Shown in pieces: positions 1 to 5,852 of a DNA stretch of 6,519 nt. Source of the stretch: an uncultured Deferribacteraceae bacterium (lineage in GTDB: Bacteria > Chrysiogenota > Deferribacteres > Deferribacterales > Mucispirillaceae); contig CAMQYB010000113.1 of NCBI GenBank assembly GCA_947039055.1, forward strand, positions 1 to 6,519. The letters run 5' to 3'. Every line of letters begins with the position of its first letter. Position 1 is the first letter of the stretch. The position numbers and the translations under genes were made by a program. A model generated the notes under the pieces. The model was not told where the DNA came from and ran no database searches. It saw only the letters and a list, made by a program, of their open reading frames with translations.

Positions 1-1100
1 ATAAATTTTCCGTCTTTATATATCATTTTGCCGTCGATATAAACTTTACTGCCCTTTCTCATATCCTTGATAAGATCCCAATGTAGAGCCGACTTATTTT
101 TGCCTAACGCTTCTTCGTAACTTGAACCTATAGCTAAATGCATTGATCGTCCGATCTTCTCATCAAATAATATATTCTTAGACGCATCTTTGATACAATC
201 ATTCAAGCCGAACGCTATCTCGCCTACTTTGTTTGATCCTTCGTCCATCTCTATCATCTTTTTCAAAAACTTCTCGCCTTTCTTAGCCGATGATTTAACG
301 ATTATTCCATCTTTAAAAGTCAACCGAACATCTTCTGCCTCAACCCCATTATAAGTCGTTGGGATATCAAATAGAATTTCACCGTTAGCCGATGTTTCAA
401 TAGGAGATGTAAACACTTCGCCATCAGGCATATTGCGATGTCCACAACAGTTGATCCATAATCTATCTTTAACCGACAATTTTAACTCTGTATCTTTTCC
501 AACTATCAACAGTTCTTTACTGCCTGTTAATTTTTTAACTATTTTTTTCTGTTCAGCCTCAACTTTTTTCCACGATAAAACTGGGTTTGCATCGTTTAAC
601 TTACAAGCCTCAAACACAAAATCAGAGTAATCAGTGAAACTCATATCAGCATCTTGTGCCATAGAGTTTGTAGGGTACGGACAGATACTCCATCTAAATT
701 TGCCTTCAGCTTCACGTTTATTCATGATCTCTCTAAGTTTGATACCTGTTCTTTGTATCATAGCCAGTTTTTTAGGATCTGATCTGCTTAACGATCTTGC
801 GTTTGATAAGCAATCTATATATATATAAGCCGTGATCGCTTCAGTTTGTTGCAGTTCAAAATATGGCAGAAATGTAAGCTGTGATTCTTTACCGTATTTA
901 ACTAAATATTCTTTATGTTCAGGAATATGAAAACGCACGATCGGATGTGCACCTAAGATTATTATCTCTTTCACGAACTCACGAACTAACGGTTCGCCTA
1001 TCGTTTCTGACTTTATTAAAACTATATCATCTTTCACGATATTCAATGAATATTTTAAAATAAGTTTAGCCAATTTTGTCTCATAACTTTCTACTCTCAT
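1..1100 (-). CDS. M29 family metallo-aminopeptidase (3' end runs off the window)
   Basis: This gene encodes a cytosolic, metal-dependent aminopeptidase of the M29 (AmpS/PepS/AmpT) family, which trims N-terminal residues from peptides. I read 366 codons from the ATG at 1100-1098 with no stop before the left edge. Family members are about 370-410 residues, so only a short tail is probably missing. The metal-binding half is clear. It has a GHRNMPDGEVFTSP segment (residues 220-233) with Glu228, a VGEIAFG segment with Glu294, HLAIGSSY with His321 and Tyr328, and SALHWDLI with His340 and Asp342. This order matches the two-metal site and the catalytic Tyr of the family. The N-terminal half is the less conserved domain. 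No signal peptide is visible. The start is supported by GGAG five bases upstream. The gene is divergent from the ABC ATPase gene and may share its control region. The family call is secure; substrate preference cannot be read. Confidence 0.94.
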   Translation of the reverse strand, partial: MRVESYETKLAKLILKYSLNIVKDDIVLIKSETIGEPLVREFVKEIIILGAHPIVRFHIPEHKEYLVKYGKESQLTFLPYFELQQTEAITAYIYIDCLSNARSLSRSDPKKLAMIQRTGIKLREIMNKREAEGKFRWSICPYPTNSMAQDADMSFTDYSDFVFEACKLNDANPVLSWKKVEAEQKKIVKKLTGSKELLIVGKDTELKLSVKDRLWINCCGHRNMPDGEVFTSPIETSANGEILFDIPTTYNGVEAEDVRLTFKDGIIVKSSAKKGEKFLKKMIEMDEGSNKVGEIAFGLNDCIKDASKNILFDEKIGRSMHLAIGSSYEEALGKNKSALHWDLIKDMRKGSKVYIDGKMIYKDGKF

Positions 1101-1105
1101 AAAAA

Positions 1106-1109
1106 CTCC
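1106..1109 (-). promoter_or_regulatory. Ribosome binding site of the M29 aminopeptidase gene
   Basis: GGAG on the minus strand lies five bases before the ATG at 1100-1098. It fixes the start. No other in-frame candidate upstream has a comparable site. Confidence 0.7.
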
Positions 1110-1139
1110 AGTTTTTTTTACTCTTCAATACTATAATTG

Positions 1140-1166
1140 TCTAATTTTATCTTCTTGAAAATTAGA
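1140..1166. repeat. 9-bp perfect inverted repeat in the divergent control region (candidate operator)
   Basis: The arms TCTAATTTT (1140-1148) and AAAATTAGA (1158-1166) are exact reverse complements separated by nine bases. The arm centres are 18 bp apart, close to two helical turns, as expected for a dimeric repressor or activator. The repeat ends five bases before the TATAAT at 1171-1176 and lies about 40 bp upstream of the minus-strand aminopeptidase start. A bound protein could therefore affect both directions. There is no T-run typical of a terminator. The background is AT-rich, so chance is not excluded, and no regulator family is recognised. Confidence 0.4.
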
Positions 1167-1170
1167 TACT

Positions 1171-1176
1171 TATAAT
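1171..1176 (+). promoter_or_regulatory. Candidate -10 box for the ABC-cysS-mgtE-recO cluster
   Basis: A perfect TATAAT hexamer lies in the divergent gap. No good -35 box is present. The best at a usable distance is TTATCT (1147-1152, 18-bp spacer, three of six matches), which overlaps the inverted repeat and would suggest activator dependence. Transcription would begin near 1182-1184, leaving a leader of about 110 bases before the ABC gene. A second, poorer option is TTGATT (1190-1195) with TAATAT (1215-1220), whose 19-bp spacer is long. Confidence 0.35.
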
Positions 1177-1182
1177 GTACAA

Positions 1183-1263
1183 TTACGTCTTGATTGTAAA
1201 TATATTTCTATAAGTAATATATATCAAACGTGTAAAGCTAACAACTATTTTACTTAGACGTAA
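1183..1263 (+). other. Possible structured 5' leader enclosed by an 8-bp inverted repeat
   Basis: TTACGTCT (1183-1190) is exactly complementary to AGACGTAA (1256-1263). If transcription starts from the TATAAT at 1171, this stem would begin almost at the RNA 5' end and close 17 bases before the AAAGGA ribosome site. Inside it, GTAAA (1232-1236) can pair with TTTAC (1249-1253), and TGAT can pair with ATCA (1223-1226). No known riboswitch, T-box or tRNA motif is visible. An 8-bp match over this span can arise by chance, so the call is weak. Confidence 0.2.
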
Positions 1264-1280
1264 AAAAATACGTAACATTT

Positions 1281-1286
1281 AAAGGA
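1281..1286 (+). promoter_or_regulatory. Ribosome binding site that points to a non-standard ABC gene start
   Basis: AAAGGA (or AAGGAT at 1282-1287) is a good ribosome site and is followed by AAA ATA ATC AAC in the ABC frame. The distance from GGAT to ATC (1294) is six bases, matching the five and seven bases seen at the aminopeptidase and ahpC genes. ATA (1291) would leave only three. Its position supports translation starting here although no standard start codon is present. Confidence 0.5.
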
Positions 1287-1293
1287 TAAAATA

Positions 1294-2079
1294 ATCAACG
1301 ATACAGTTTTAGAATTAAAAAATATAAGTAAGTTTTTTACATCTAAAGGGACGCTATTTAAGAAAGGTGTAACTTTTCCAGCAGTTGATAATATCTCTTT
1401 ATCTATTAACAGATCTGAGTCTATAGGTATTGCTGGCGAATCAGGATCAGGAAAATCAACGTTTGCAAAAATTATAGCCGATGTGTATAAAGCAGATCAA
1501 GGTGAAGTTCTATATCACGGTACTGATCTTCATAAACTTGATAAACCAACTTATAAAACATATAGAAAAAATGTACAGATGATATTTCAAAATCCTATGA
1601 ACTCGCTTAATCCGAAACTTAATATTCGTACAACTATGCTTGACGTGTTAAACGCTAATTTTAACTATACTCGAAACGACAGCTTAGATAAAATACACTC
1701 AACGTTCGATCTTGTAGGTTTACCGTACGAATTCTTAGATAGATATCCTCATCAATTCTCAGGTGGACAGAGACAGAGAGTATCAATCGCACGATCGTTA
1801 ATCTTAGAACCTGATATATTGATCGCAGATGAGCCGTTATCTATGTTAGATGTTTCAGTTCAAGCACAGATATTAAATCTTCTTATTGATCTAAAAGAGA
1901 AGAGAAATTTGACAATAATACTTATATCGCACTCAATCGCACATATATCTATACTTGCTGAAAAGATGCTCGTTATGAAAAAAGGTGAACTTGTTGAGTA
2001 CGGTAACAGTATTGATATAATAAATAAACCAGCCTCAGAATATACAAAAGATTTAATAAAATACAACGATGGATATTAA
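1294..2079 (+). CDS. ABC transporter ATP-binding protein, oligopeptide/nickel (Dpp/Opp/Nik) type, with no standard start codon
   Basis: This encodes a cytoplasmic ATPase subunit that would power a membrane importer. Numbered from ATC at 1294 (261 residues), it has Walker A GESGSGKST (48-56), the Q-loop in IFQNP (Gln99), the signature FSGGQRQR (155-162), Walker B ILIADEP (Asp179, Glu180), the D-loop and the H-loop His213. The phrases FQNPMNSLNP and DVSVQAQILNLL are typical of the DppF/OppF/NikE group. It is shorter than usual DppF proteins and lacks most of the C-terminal oligopeptide-transporter extension. The usual SHD after Walker B reads SHS. The frame is open from the stop at 1273-1275, but its first standard start is GTG at 1483 (residue 64), past Walker A, so that shorter protein could not bind ATP. 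Initiation at ATC 1294 or ATA 1291 is my inference from the ribosome site. No permease or binding-protein gene is in the window. The stop lies five bases before cysS. Family is sure; the start is not. Confidence 0.85.
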   Translation: MNDTVLELKNISKFFTSKGTLFKKGVTFPAVDNISLSINRSESIGIAGESGSGKSTFAKIIADVYKADQGEVLYHGTDLHKLDKPTYKTYRKNVQMIFQNPMNSLNPKLNIRTTMLDVLNANFNYTRNDSLDKIHSTFDLVGLPYEFLDRYPHQFSGGQRQRVSIARSLILEPDILIADEPLSMLDVSVQAQILNLLIDLKEKRNLTIILISHSIAHISILAEKMLVMKKGELVEYGNSIDIINKPASEYTKDLIKYNDGY

Positions 2080-2096
2080 TAACAATGGATACTAAT
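2069..2096 (+). repeat. Tandem near-repeat ATGGATAYTAAT spanning the ABC stop and cysS start
   Basis: ATGGATATTAAT (2069-2080) and ATGGATACTAAT (2085-2096) differ at one base and are 16 bases apart. The second copy is the cysS start. The first copy contains an out-of-frame ATG that opens an eight-codon reading frame (MDINNNGY) ending at TAA 2093-2095, inside cysS. It could be a small duplication or a decoy start; it may have no function. Confidence 0.5.
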
Positions 2097-3521
2097 TTGG
2101 AAATCAAACTATACAACACAATGACATCTCAAAAAGAGATTTTTAAGCCTATTAAAGAGAATGAAGTAAAAATATATGTGTGTGGAATAACCGTATACGA
2201 TTACTGTCATATCGGACACGCAAGAAGCTCAATAGCGTTCGATCTAATTCATAGAGTTTTTAAAGATAAAGGTTACAATACAATCTTTGTAAAAAACTAC
2301 ACAGATATAGATGATAAAATTATCAACCGTTCAAACGAACAGAAAATACCGTTCAAAGAACTTACTGCAAAATTTATTAAAGAACACGATACAGATATGA
2401 ACTCATTATTTATACTGCCTCCAACTCATACTCCTCACGCAACCGATTACATTCAAGGAATGATAGATTACTGTACTCAGTTAATAGCTAGTCAGCATGC
2501 TTATGAAGTCGACGGTGATGTATATTTCAGAGTAACCTCGTTTGAAGATTACGGAAAATTATCTCATCGCAACATAGATGATCTATTAAGTGGTGCAAGG
2601 GTTGATATTAATGAGAAGAAAGAAAATCCGTTAGATTTTGTACTGTGGAAAGCATCTAAGGAGAACGAACCTTTTTGGGCATCTCCGTTCGGTAATGGTA
2701 GACCTGGCTGGCATATAGAATGCTCAGTTATGAATAAAGAGGTGCTAGGCGATACGATTGATATTCATGGTGGTGGACAAGATCTTATCTTTCCTCATCA
2801 CGAAAATGAGATCGCACAATCTGAAGCTTGCAACTCTAAAACTTTTGCAAACTACTGGGTGCATAACGGGTTCGTAAATGTGAATAAAGAAAAAATGTCA
2901 AAATCGTTAAATAACTTTTTTACGATTAGAGATGTGCTAACTCTTACCGATCCTGAAACGTTAAGATTTCTATTTTTAACAACTCATTACAGACAACCAC
3001 TTGAATACTCTGAGGATAAATTAATTGAATCTAAATCTGCACTTGATAGAATTTATATCTATCTTGATGAGTTAAATTATACGACTGGATCAGGTAAAGG
3101 AAAAGATTTTAGTGCTGATATAAATAATCTATACACAACTCTTATAACATCTTTTGATGAAGCATTAACCGATGATTTCAACTCTCCAAGAGCGCTCGCA
3201 TCTCTGTTTGAATTTATAAGAGAAGGCAATAAAATTATAGCATCAAAACCATCAACTGATAGTGTAACTCTACTGAAAGATATAACTGTTAAAATAGTTG
3301 AGAGAGTAAACACTCTTTTAGGTATTTTAAATTATACAGCTGAGGAAAGGTTTAAAGTTAATTTAAAAATTGATGAAAAAGAGATTGATAAATTAATTGA
3401 AGAAAGAGATTTAGCAAAGAAAGATAAAAATTATACACTAGCTGATGAGATCAGAGCGAAACTATCAGCACAAGGTGTAGAGTTGATTGATACGGCAACA
3501 GGCACAAGATATAGAGCGTAA
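2085..3521 (+). CDS. cysS: Cysteinyl-tRNA synthetase (CysRS)
   Basis: The product is a cytosolic class I aminoacyl-tRNA synthetase that joins cysteine to tRNA-Cys using ATP. Its 478 residues match the usual bacterial length of about 460-480. The Rossmann core carries HIGH (42-45) in YDYCHIGHARS and KMSKS (270-274). The zinc site that selects cysteine appears complete: Cys33 in YVCG, Cys213 in IECS, His238 and Glu242 in FPHHENE. The NYTDIDDKII and GWHIECS segments are also typical. The C-terminal part (about 350-478) holds the DALR-type helical domain and the tRNA-binding tail ending in ADEIRAKL and GTRYR. The ATG is five bases after the ABC stop. The only upstream purine stretch is a GGAT ten bases away, so translation is probably coupled to the ABC gene. 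Identification is secure. Confidence 0.98.
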   Translation: MDTNLEIKLYNTMTSQKEIFKPIKENEVKIYVCGITVYDYCHIGHARSSIAFDLIHRVFKDKGYNTIFVKNYTDIDDKIINRSNEQKIPFKELTAKFIKEHDTDMNSLFILPPTHTPHATDYIQGMIDYCTQLIASQHAYEVDGDVYFRVTSFEDYGKLSHRNIDDLLSGARVDINEKKENPLDFVLWKASKENEPFWASPFGNGRPGWHIECSVMNKEVLGDTIDIHGGGQDLIFPHHENEIAQSEACNSKTFANYWVHNGFVNVNKEKMSKSLNNFFTIRDVLTLTDPETLRFLFLTTHYRQPLEYSEDKLIESKSALDRIYIYLDELNYTTGSGKGKDFSADINNLYTTLITSFDEALTDDFNSPRALASLFEFIREGNKIIASKPSTDSVTLLKDITVKIVERVNTLLGILNYTAEERFKVNLKIDEKEIDKLIEERDLAKKDKNYTLADEIRAKLSAQGVELIDTATGTRYRA

Positions 3522-3557
3522 AAATTTACGACGATCAAGAAGAAATAAGTGTTAAAA

Positions 3558-3568
3558 GGTAGATAAAT
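3558..3568 (+). repeat. GGTAGATAAAT element ahead of mgtE (first copy)
   Basis: This 11-base word begins 14 bases before the mgtE ATG and recurs exactly at 4941-4951, beginning 18 bases before the recO ATG. Both copies lie in short gaps of the same cluster. They may be a shared translation-initiation or mRNA-processing element. The upstream GG forms part of the mgtE ribosome site. Confidence 0.45.
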
Positions 3569-3571
3569 TTT

Positions 3572-4927
3572 ATGATAGACTCATCCCTAAAAGTTAAATT
3601 AGAGAATGTACGAAAGTTAATTAGACGTGATGCAAAAACACATCTACAAAATCTATTAGCTAAAATTCACCACGCAGATATTGCGTTTATATCATCACAC
3701 CTATCTGATCTTGATCGCAGAAAATTATGGAAGTATATAACCGATAACGAAAAGTTATCTGAAATAATTTTAGGACTTGATGATCACGATATTTTAACAG
3801 CCTTAGATGAGATTGAACCTAAAACCGTTGCATCAATTTTAAACTTGATGGACTCTGATGATACAAGCCATATACTTCGACTTGTTCCTGCTGATAAATT
3901 AGAAGTGTATTTAAAATATCTGAAAAAAGATGAGCTATTAAATGTAGAGAAACTTCTCCACTATGAAGAAGGAACAGCTGGTGCGATTATGAACACAGCG
4001 TTCTTTGCTATCAACTGTAACACTACCGTTAAAGAGGCTACAAAATCATTGCATAAAGCTGAACATCTTGAGATGGTGTTCTATCTATATATCGTTGATG
4101 ATGATAATAAGCTAGTAGGCGTTCTATCACTTCGTCAATTAATTCTAAACCCACCAACAAGAAAACTTGCAGATATTATGGTGCAAGATGTCGTAACTGC
4201 AAACCTTGTTGATGAACAAGAACAAGTTGCAAATTATATAGATAAATATGATCTGCTAGCGATCCCTGTGGTTGATGAACATCATAGATTATGTGGTATA
4301 ATTACAGTCGATGATATTATAGATTTTATCCGTGATAAAGCACATGAAGATATATACAACATGGCAGGGATAAATCAAGAAGAGTTACAGTTCACCAATA
4401 AACCGATCAAAGCTGCAAAGACACGACTACCGTGGCTCATCGTTACATTTGTTGGAGAGATGTTTTCAGGACTTATCATAACATTCTTTCAAGGCAGAGT
4501 TACAGATTTTTTAATCCTTGCAACCTTCATGCCTATCATCATGGCGATGGGTGGAAATGTTGGTAGCCAATCTGCAACGGTTATCATTCGTGGGATTGCC
4601 TTAGGTAAAGTAGATATGACACATACGAGAAAAGTAATATTTAACGAGCTTAAAATCGGACTTATAATGGGTGTAGTTATAGGTGTTTTATTAGCCCTAG
4701 TTGCTCCTCTAATGCAAAGTACAAGAGAGATCGGATTGATAGTCGGTATAGCACTCTTCTCAGCGATCCTATTCGCATCTTTCACAGGTGCAACAGTGCC
4801 TATAATTTTAACTAAACTAAAGTTTGATCCAGCAGTAGCGTCAACTCCGTTTATATCTACACTTAACGATATTACTGGGCTTACGATATATTTTTCTGTA
4901 TCACTACTTCTTCTGTCAATACTATAG
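3572..4927 (+). CDS. mgtE: MgtE magnesium transporter
   Basis: The product is an inner-membrane Mg2+ channel/transporter that works as a dimer gated by cytosolic Mg2+. Its 451 residues agree with the family's usual size. An N-terminal helical MgtE_N domain (about 20-130) leads into the conserved YEEGTAGAIM (131-140). A CBS pair follows (about 137-195 and 200-257), then a linker helix. Five membrane segments lie at about 287-306, 313-335, 358-380, 386-411 and 427-450. Family signatures are PIIMAMGGNVGSQSATVIIRG (321-341) and STPFISTLNDITGLTIYF (424-441). Asp433 in the latter is at the position of the pore Mg2+-site aspartate. The N-domain and CBS acidic residues that sense Mg2+ are plentiful. 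The gene lies 50 bases after cysS with no room for an M-box Mg2+ riboswitch, so control is probably at the protein level or through the upstream promoter. The ribosome site (AAAAGG, 3554-3559) is 12 bases from the ATG, which is rather far. Confidence 0.97.
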   Translation: MIDSSLKVKLENVRKLIRRDAKTHLQNLLAKIHHADIAFISSHLSDLDRRKLWKYITDNEKLSEIILGLDDHDILTALDEIEPKTVASILNLMDSDDTSHILRLVPADKLEVYLKYLKKDELLNVEKLLHYEEGTAGAIMNTAFFAINCNTTVKEATKSLHKAEHLEMVFYLYIVDDDNKLVGVLSLRQLILNPPTRKLADIMVQDVVTANLVDEQEQVANYIDKYDLLAIPVVDEHHRLCGIITVDDIIDFIRDKAHEDIYNMAGINQEELQFTNKPIKAAKTRLPWLIVTFVGEMFSGLIITFFQGRVTDFLILATFMPIIMAMGGNVGSQSATVIIRGIALGKVDMTHTRKVIFNELKIGLIMGVVIGVLLALVAPLMQSTREIGLIVGIALFSAILFASFTGATVPIILTKLKFDPAVASTPFISTLNDITGLTIYFSVSLLLLSIL

Positions 4928-4940
4928 ATACTCTAAATAT

Positions 4941-4951
4941 GGTAGATAAAT
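4941..4951 (+). repeat. GGTAGATAAAT element ahead of recO (second copy)
   Basis: This is an exact copy of the word at 3558-3568. It overlaps a seven-codon frame (ATG 4939-4941, MVDKYKR) whose TGA stop at 4960-4962 overlaps the recO start as ATGA. Confidence 0.45.
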
Positions 4952-4958
4952 ATAAACG

Positions 4959-5675
4959 ATGAAAAGAATATCTTGCAGTGGAATAATTTATAAATATGTA
5001 GTCTACTCCGACTCTTCATGTATAGCGTCAGTATTTACAGAAGAGTTCGGCAAGTTAAAATTGTTTATGCCAAAAGCGTTCACAAAACGAAGTGGAGTAG
5101 TTAAATTTGTTCCATCAACTTTAGATATTTTACGAAAAGAAAATAGCGATCTATTCAAACTATATTCACACTCTCCTATTGCAAAATATATATCATTTCT
5201 TGAAGTAGCAGATATTAGTATTAGGTTAAATCTGATTTTTGATATCATAGACTCTCTTCTGCCACTTGATGAAAGTTATGAGTATCTATACAAACTTATA
5301 TTAAATATCAATCAAGAAAATGTTCATAAAGCTATCATCTATATAATTTATATCATATTCAAAATATCAGGCACTCTGCCCTCTTTCTATAGTTGTAAAG
5401 TATGTAATAATGAGATTGATGAATTATCGTTCTATCTTGAAGGTGATATTATTTGCGACAAATGTGTAGGTGGAAAAAAATCATCAACACCTATATCAAC
5501 CGAAGTCAATACTATACTTAAAGCGTTAAAAAGTAATAGCACTTATAAGAGTACGGTTATAGATCTACCTCAAGAAGATAAGATCTTACAACTTTTTGTA
5601 GAGCACGTTGAAGTTGTTACATCTAAAAAACTAAAAAGTTTTAAATCTTTTAGAGAACTTTTATTCTATTTATAG
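4959..5675 (+). CDS. recO: DNA repair protein RecO
   Basis: RecO is a cytosolic recombination mediator that anneals single strands and, with RecR, loads RecA onto SSB-covered DNA in the RecFOR pathway. The 238-residue length is normal. The first 80 or so residues fit the N-terminal OB-fold, with the conserved opening in which a short strand is followed by EEFGKLKLFMPKA (28-40). A helical region follows. The diagnostic zinc finger is preceded by FKISGTLPSF (134-143) and has Cys146 and Cys149 (CKVC), then Cys166 and Cys169 (CDKC). The C-terminal helices end at LLFYL. Overall identity between RecO proteins is low, but the SGxLP phrase with this spaced four-cysteine finger is specific. The gene follows mgtE by 31 bases and probably ends the cluster. 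The ribosome site is weak (GGTAG, 13 bases away), and in-frame TAA at 4953-4955 rules out an earlier start. Confidence 0.9.
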   Translation: MKRISCSGIIYKYVVYSDSSCIASVFTEEFGKLKLFMPKAFTKRSGVVKFVPSTLDILRKENSDLFKLYSHSPIAKYISFLEVADISIRLNLIFDIIDSLLPLDESYEYLYKLILNINQENVHKAIIYIIYIIFKISGTLPSFYSCKVCNNEIDELSFYLEGDIICDKCVGGKKSSTPISTEVNTILKALKSNSTYKSTVIDLPQEDKILQLFVEHVEVVTSKKLKSFKSFRELLFYL

Positions 5676-5718
5676 GTCGTTATATTGTTGCGAATATTTT
5701 ACTGTTATAGATATGTAT

Positions 5719-5746
5719 GTTGTAATAAATATTTATAAGTTGTATT
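5719..5746 (+). repeat. Direct repeats GTTGTAWT upstream of the ahpC promoter
   Basis: GTTGTAAT (5719-5726) and GTTGTATT (5739-5746) differ at one base and are exactly 20 bp apart, about two helical turns. They lie just upstream of the -35 box at 5754. Between and overlapping them is a perfect 12-bp palindrome, ATAAATATTTAT (5725-5736). The layout would suit an activator or peroxide/iron regulator, but the words are AT-rich and match no consensus I can name with confidence. Confidence 0.3.
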
Positions 5747-5753
5747 ATATATC

Positions 5754-5782
5754 TTGACAAATCATTCAAAATTTAATAGAAG
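5754..5782 (+). promoter_or_regulatory. Sigma-70 type promoter of ahpC
   Basis: A perfect TTGACA -35 box (5754-5759) is followed after 17 bp by TAGAAG (5777-5782), a -10 box with four of six consensus matches. Transcription would start near 5789, giving a leader of about 64 bases. This makes ahpC independent of the upstream cluster. Confidence 0.55.
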
Positions 5783-5801
5783 AGTAAAATGATATTAAAT
5801 T
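5770..5801. repeat. 9-bp inverted repeat over the ahpC -10 and start region (candidate operator)
   Basis: AATTTAATA (5770-5778) and TATTAAATT (5793-5801) are exact reverse complements with a 14-bp spacer. They flank the -10 box and the predicted transcription start, where a repressor would block polymerase. The sequence is entirely A and T, so chance is a serious alternative. Confidence 0.3.
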
Positions 5802-5809
5802 AAAATGAT
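5785..5809 (+). repeat. Direct repeat TAAAATGAT in the ahpC leader
   Basis: TAAAATGAT occurs at 5785-5793 and 5801-5809, 16 bases apart. Each copy contains an ATG opening a tiny frame: MILN then TAA from the first, and MMI then TAA from the second. Neither has a ribosome site, so they are unlikely to be translated. Confidence 0.3.
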
Positions 5810-5840
5810 GATTTAATAATAATAAATAGTAGTTATAAAA

Positions 5841-5845
5841 AGGAG
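5841..5845 (+). promoter_or_regulatory. Strong ribosome binding site of ahpC
   Basis: AGGAG, within AAAAAGGAG, lies seven bases before ATG 5853. This is the best ribosome site in the window and fits a highly expressed gene. It selects the first of two close ATGs (5853 rather than 5859). Confidence 0.85.
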
Positions 5846-5852
5846 ATTTTAT

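Noticed and set aside
816..827. TATATATATATA simple repeat
   Set aside because: It lies within the aminopeptidase coding region (encoding part of AYIYID) and needs no other explanation.
433..828. Two small plus-strand open frames
   Set aside because: They are antisense to the conserved M29 aminopeptidase frame, have no ribosome sites and no recognisable protein features.
1183..1263. tRNA or known riboswitch in the ABC leader
   Set aside because: The length and outer stem are faintly tRNA-like, but there is no TTCGA T-loop, D-loop or CCA context, and no T-box or SAM motif.
1483..2079. GTG at 1483 as the true ABC gene start
   Set aside because: It would remove Walker A, which is intact and in frame upstream, and has no good ribosome site.
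3522..3571. Terminator or M-box Mg2+ riboswitch between cysS and mgtE
   Set aside because: CGTAAA/TTTACG (3517-3530) has only a two-base loop and no T-run, and 50 bases is too short for an M-box.
5734..5750. Classical PerR box upstream of ahpC
   Set aside because: TTATAA and ATTATA are present but their spacing does not fit the TTATAATNATTATAA pattern, and such words are common in this AT-rich gap.
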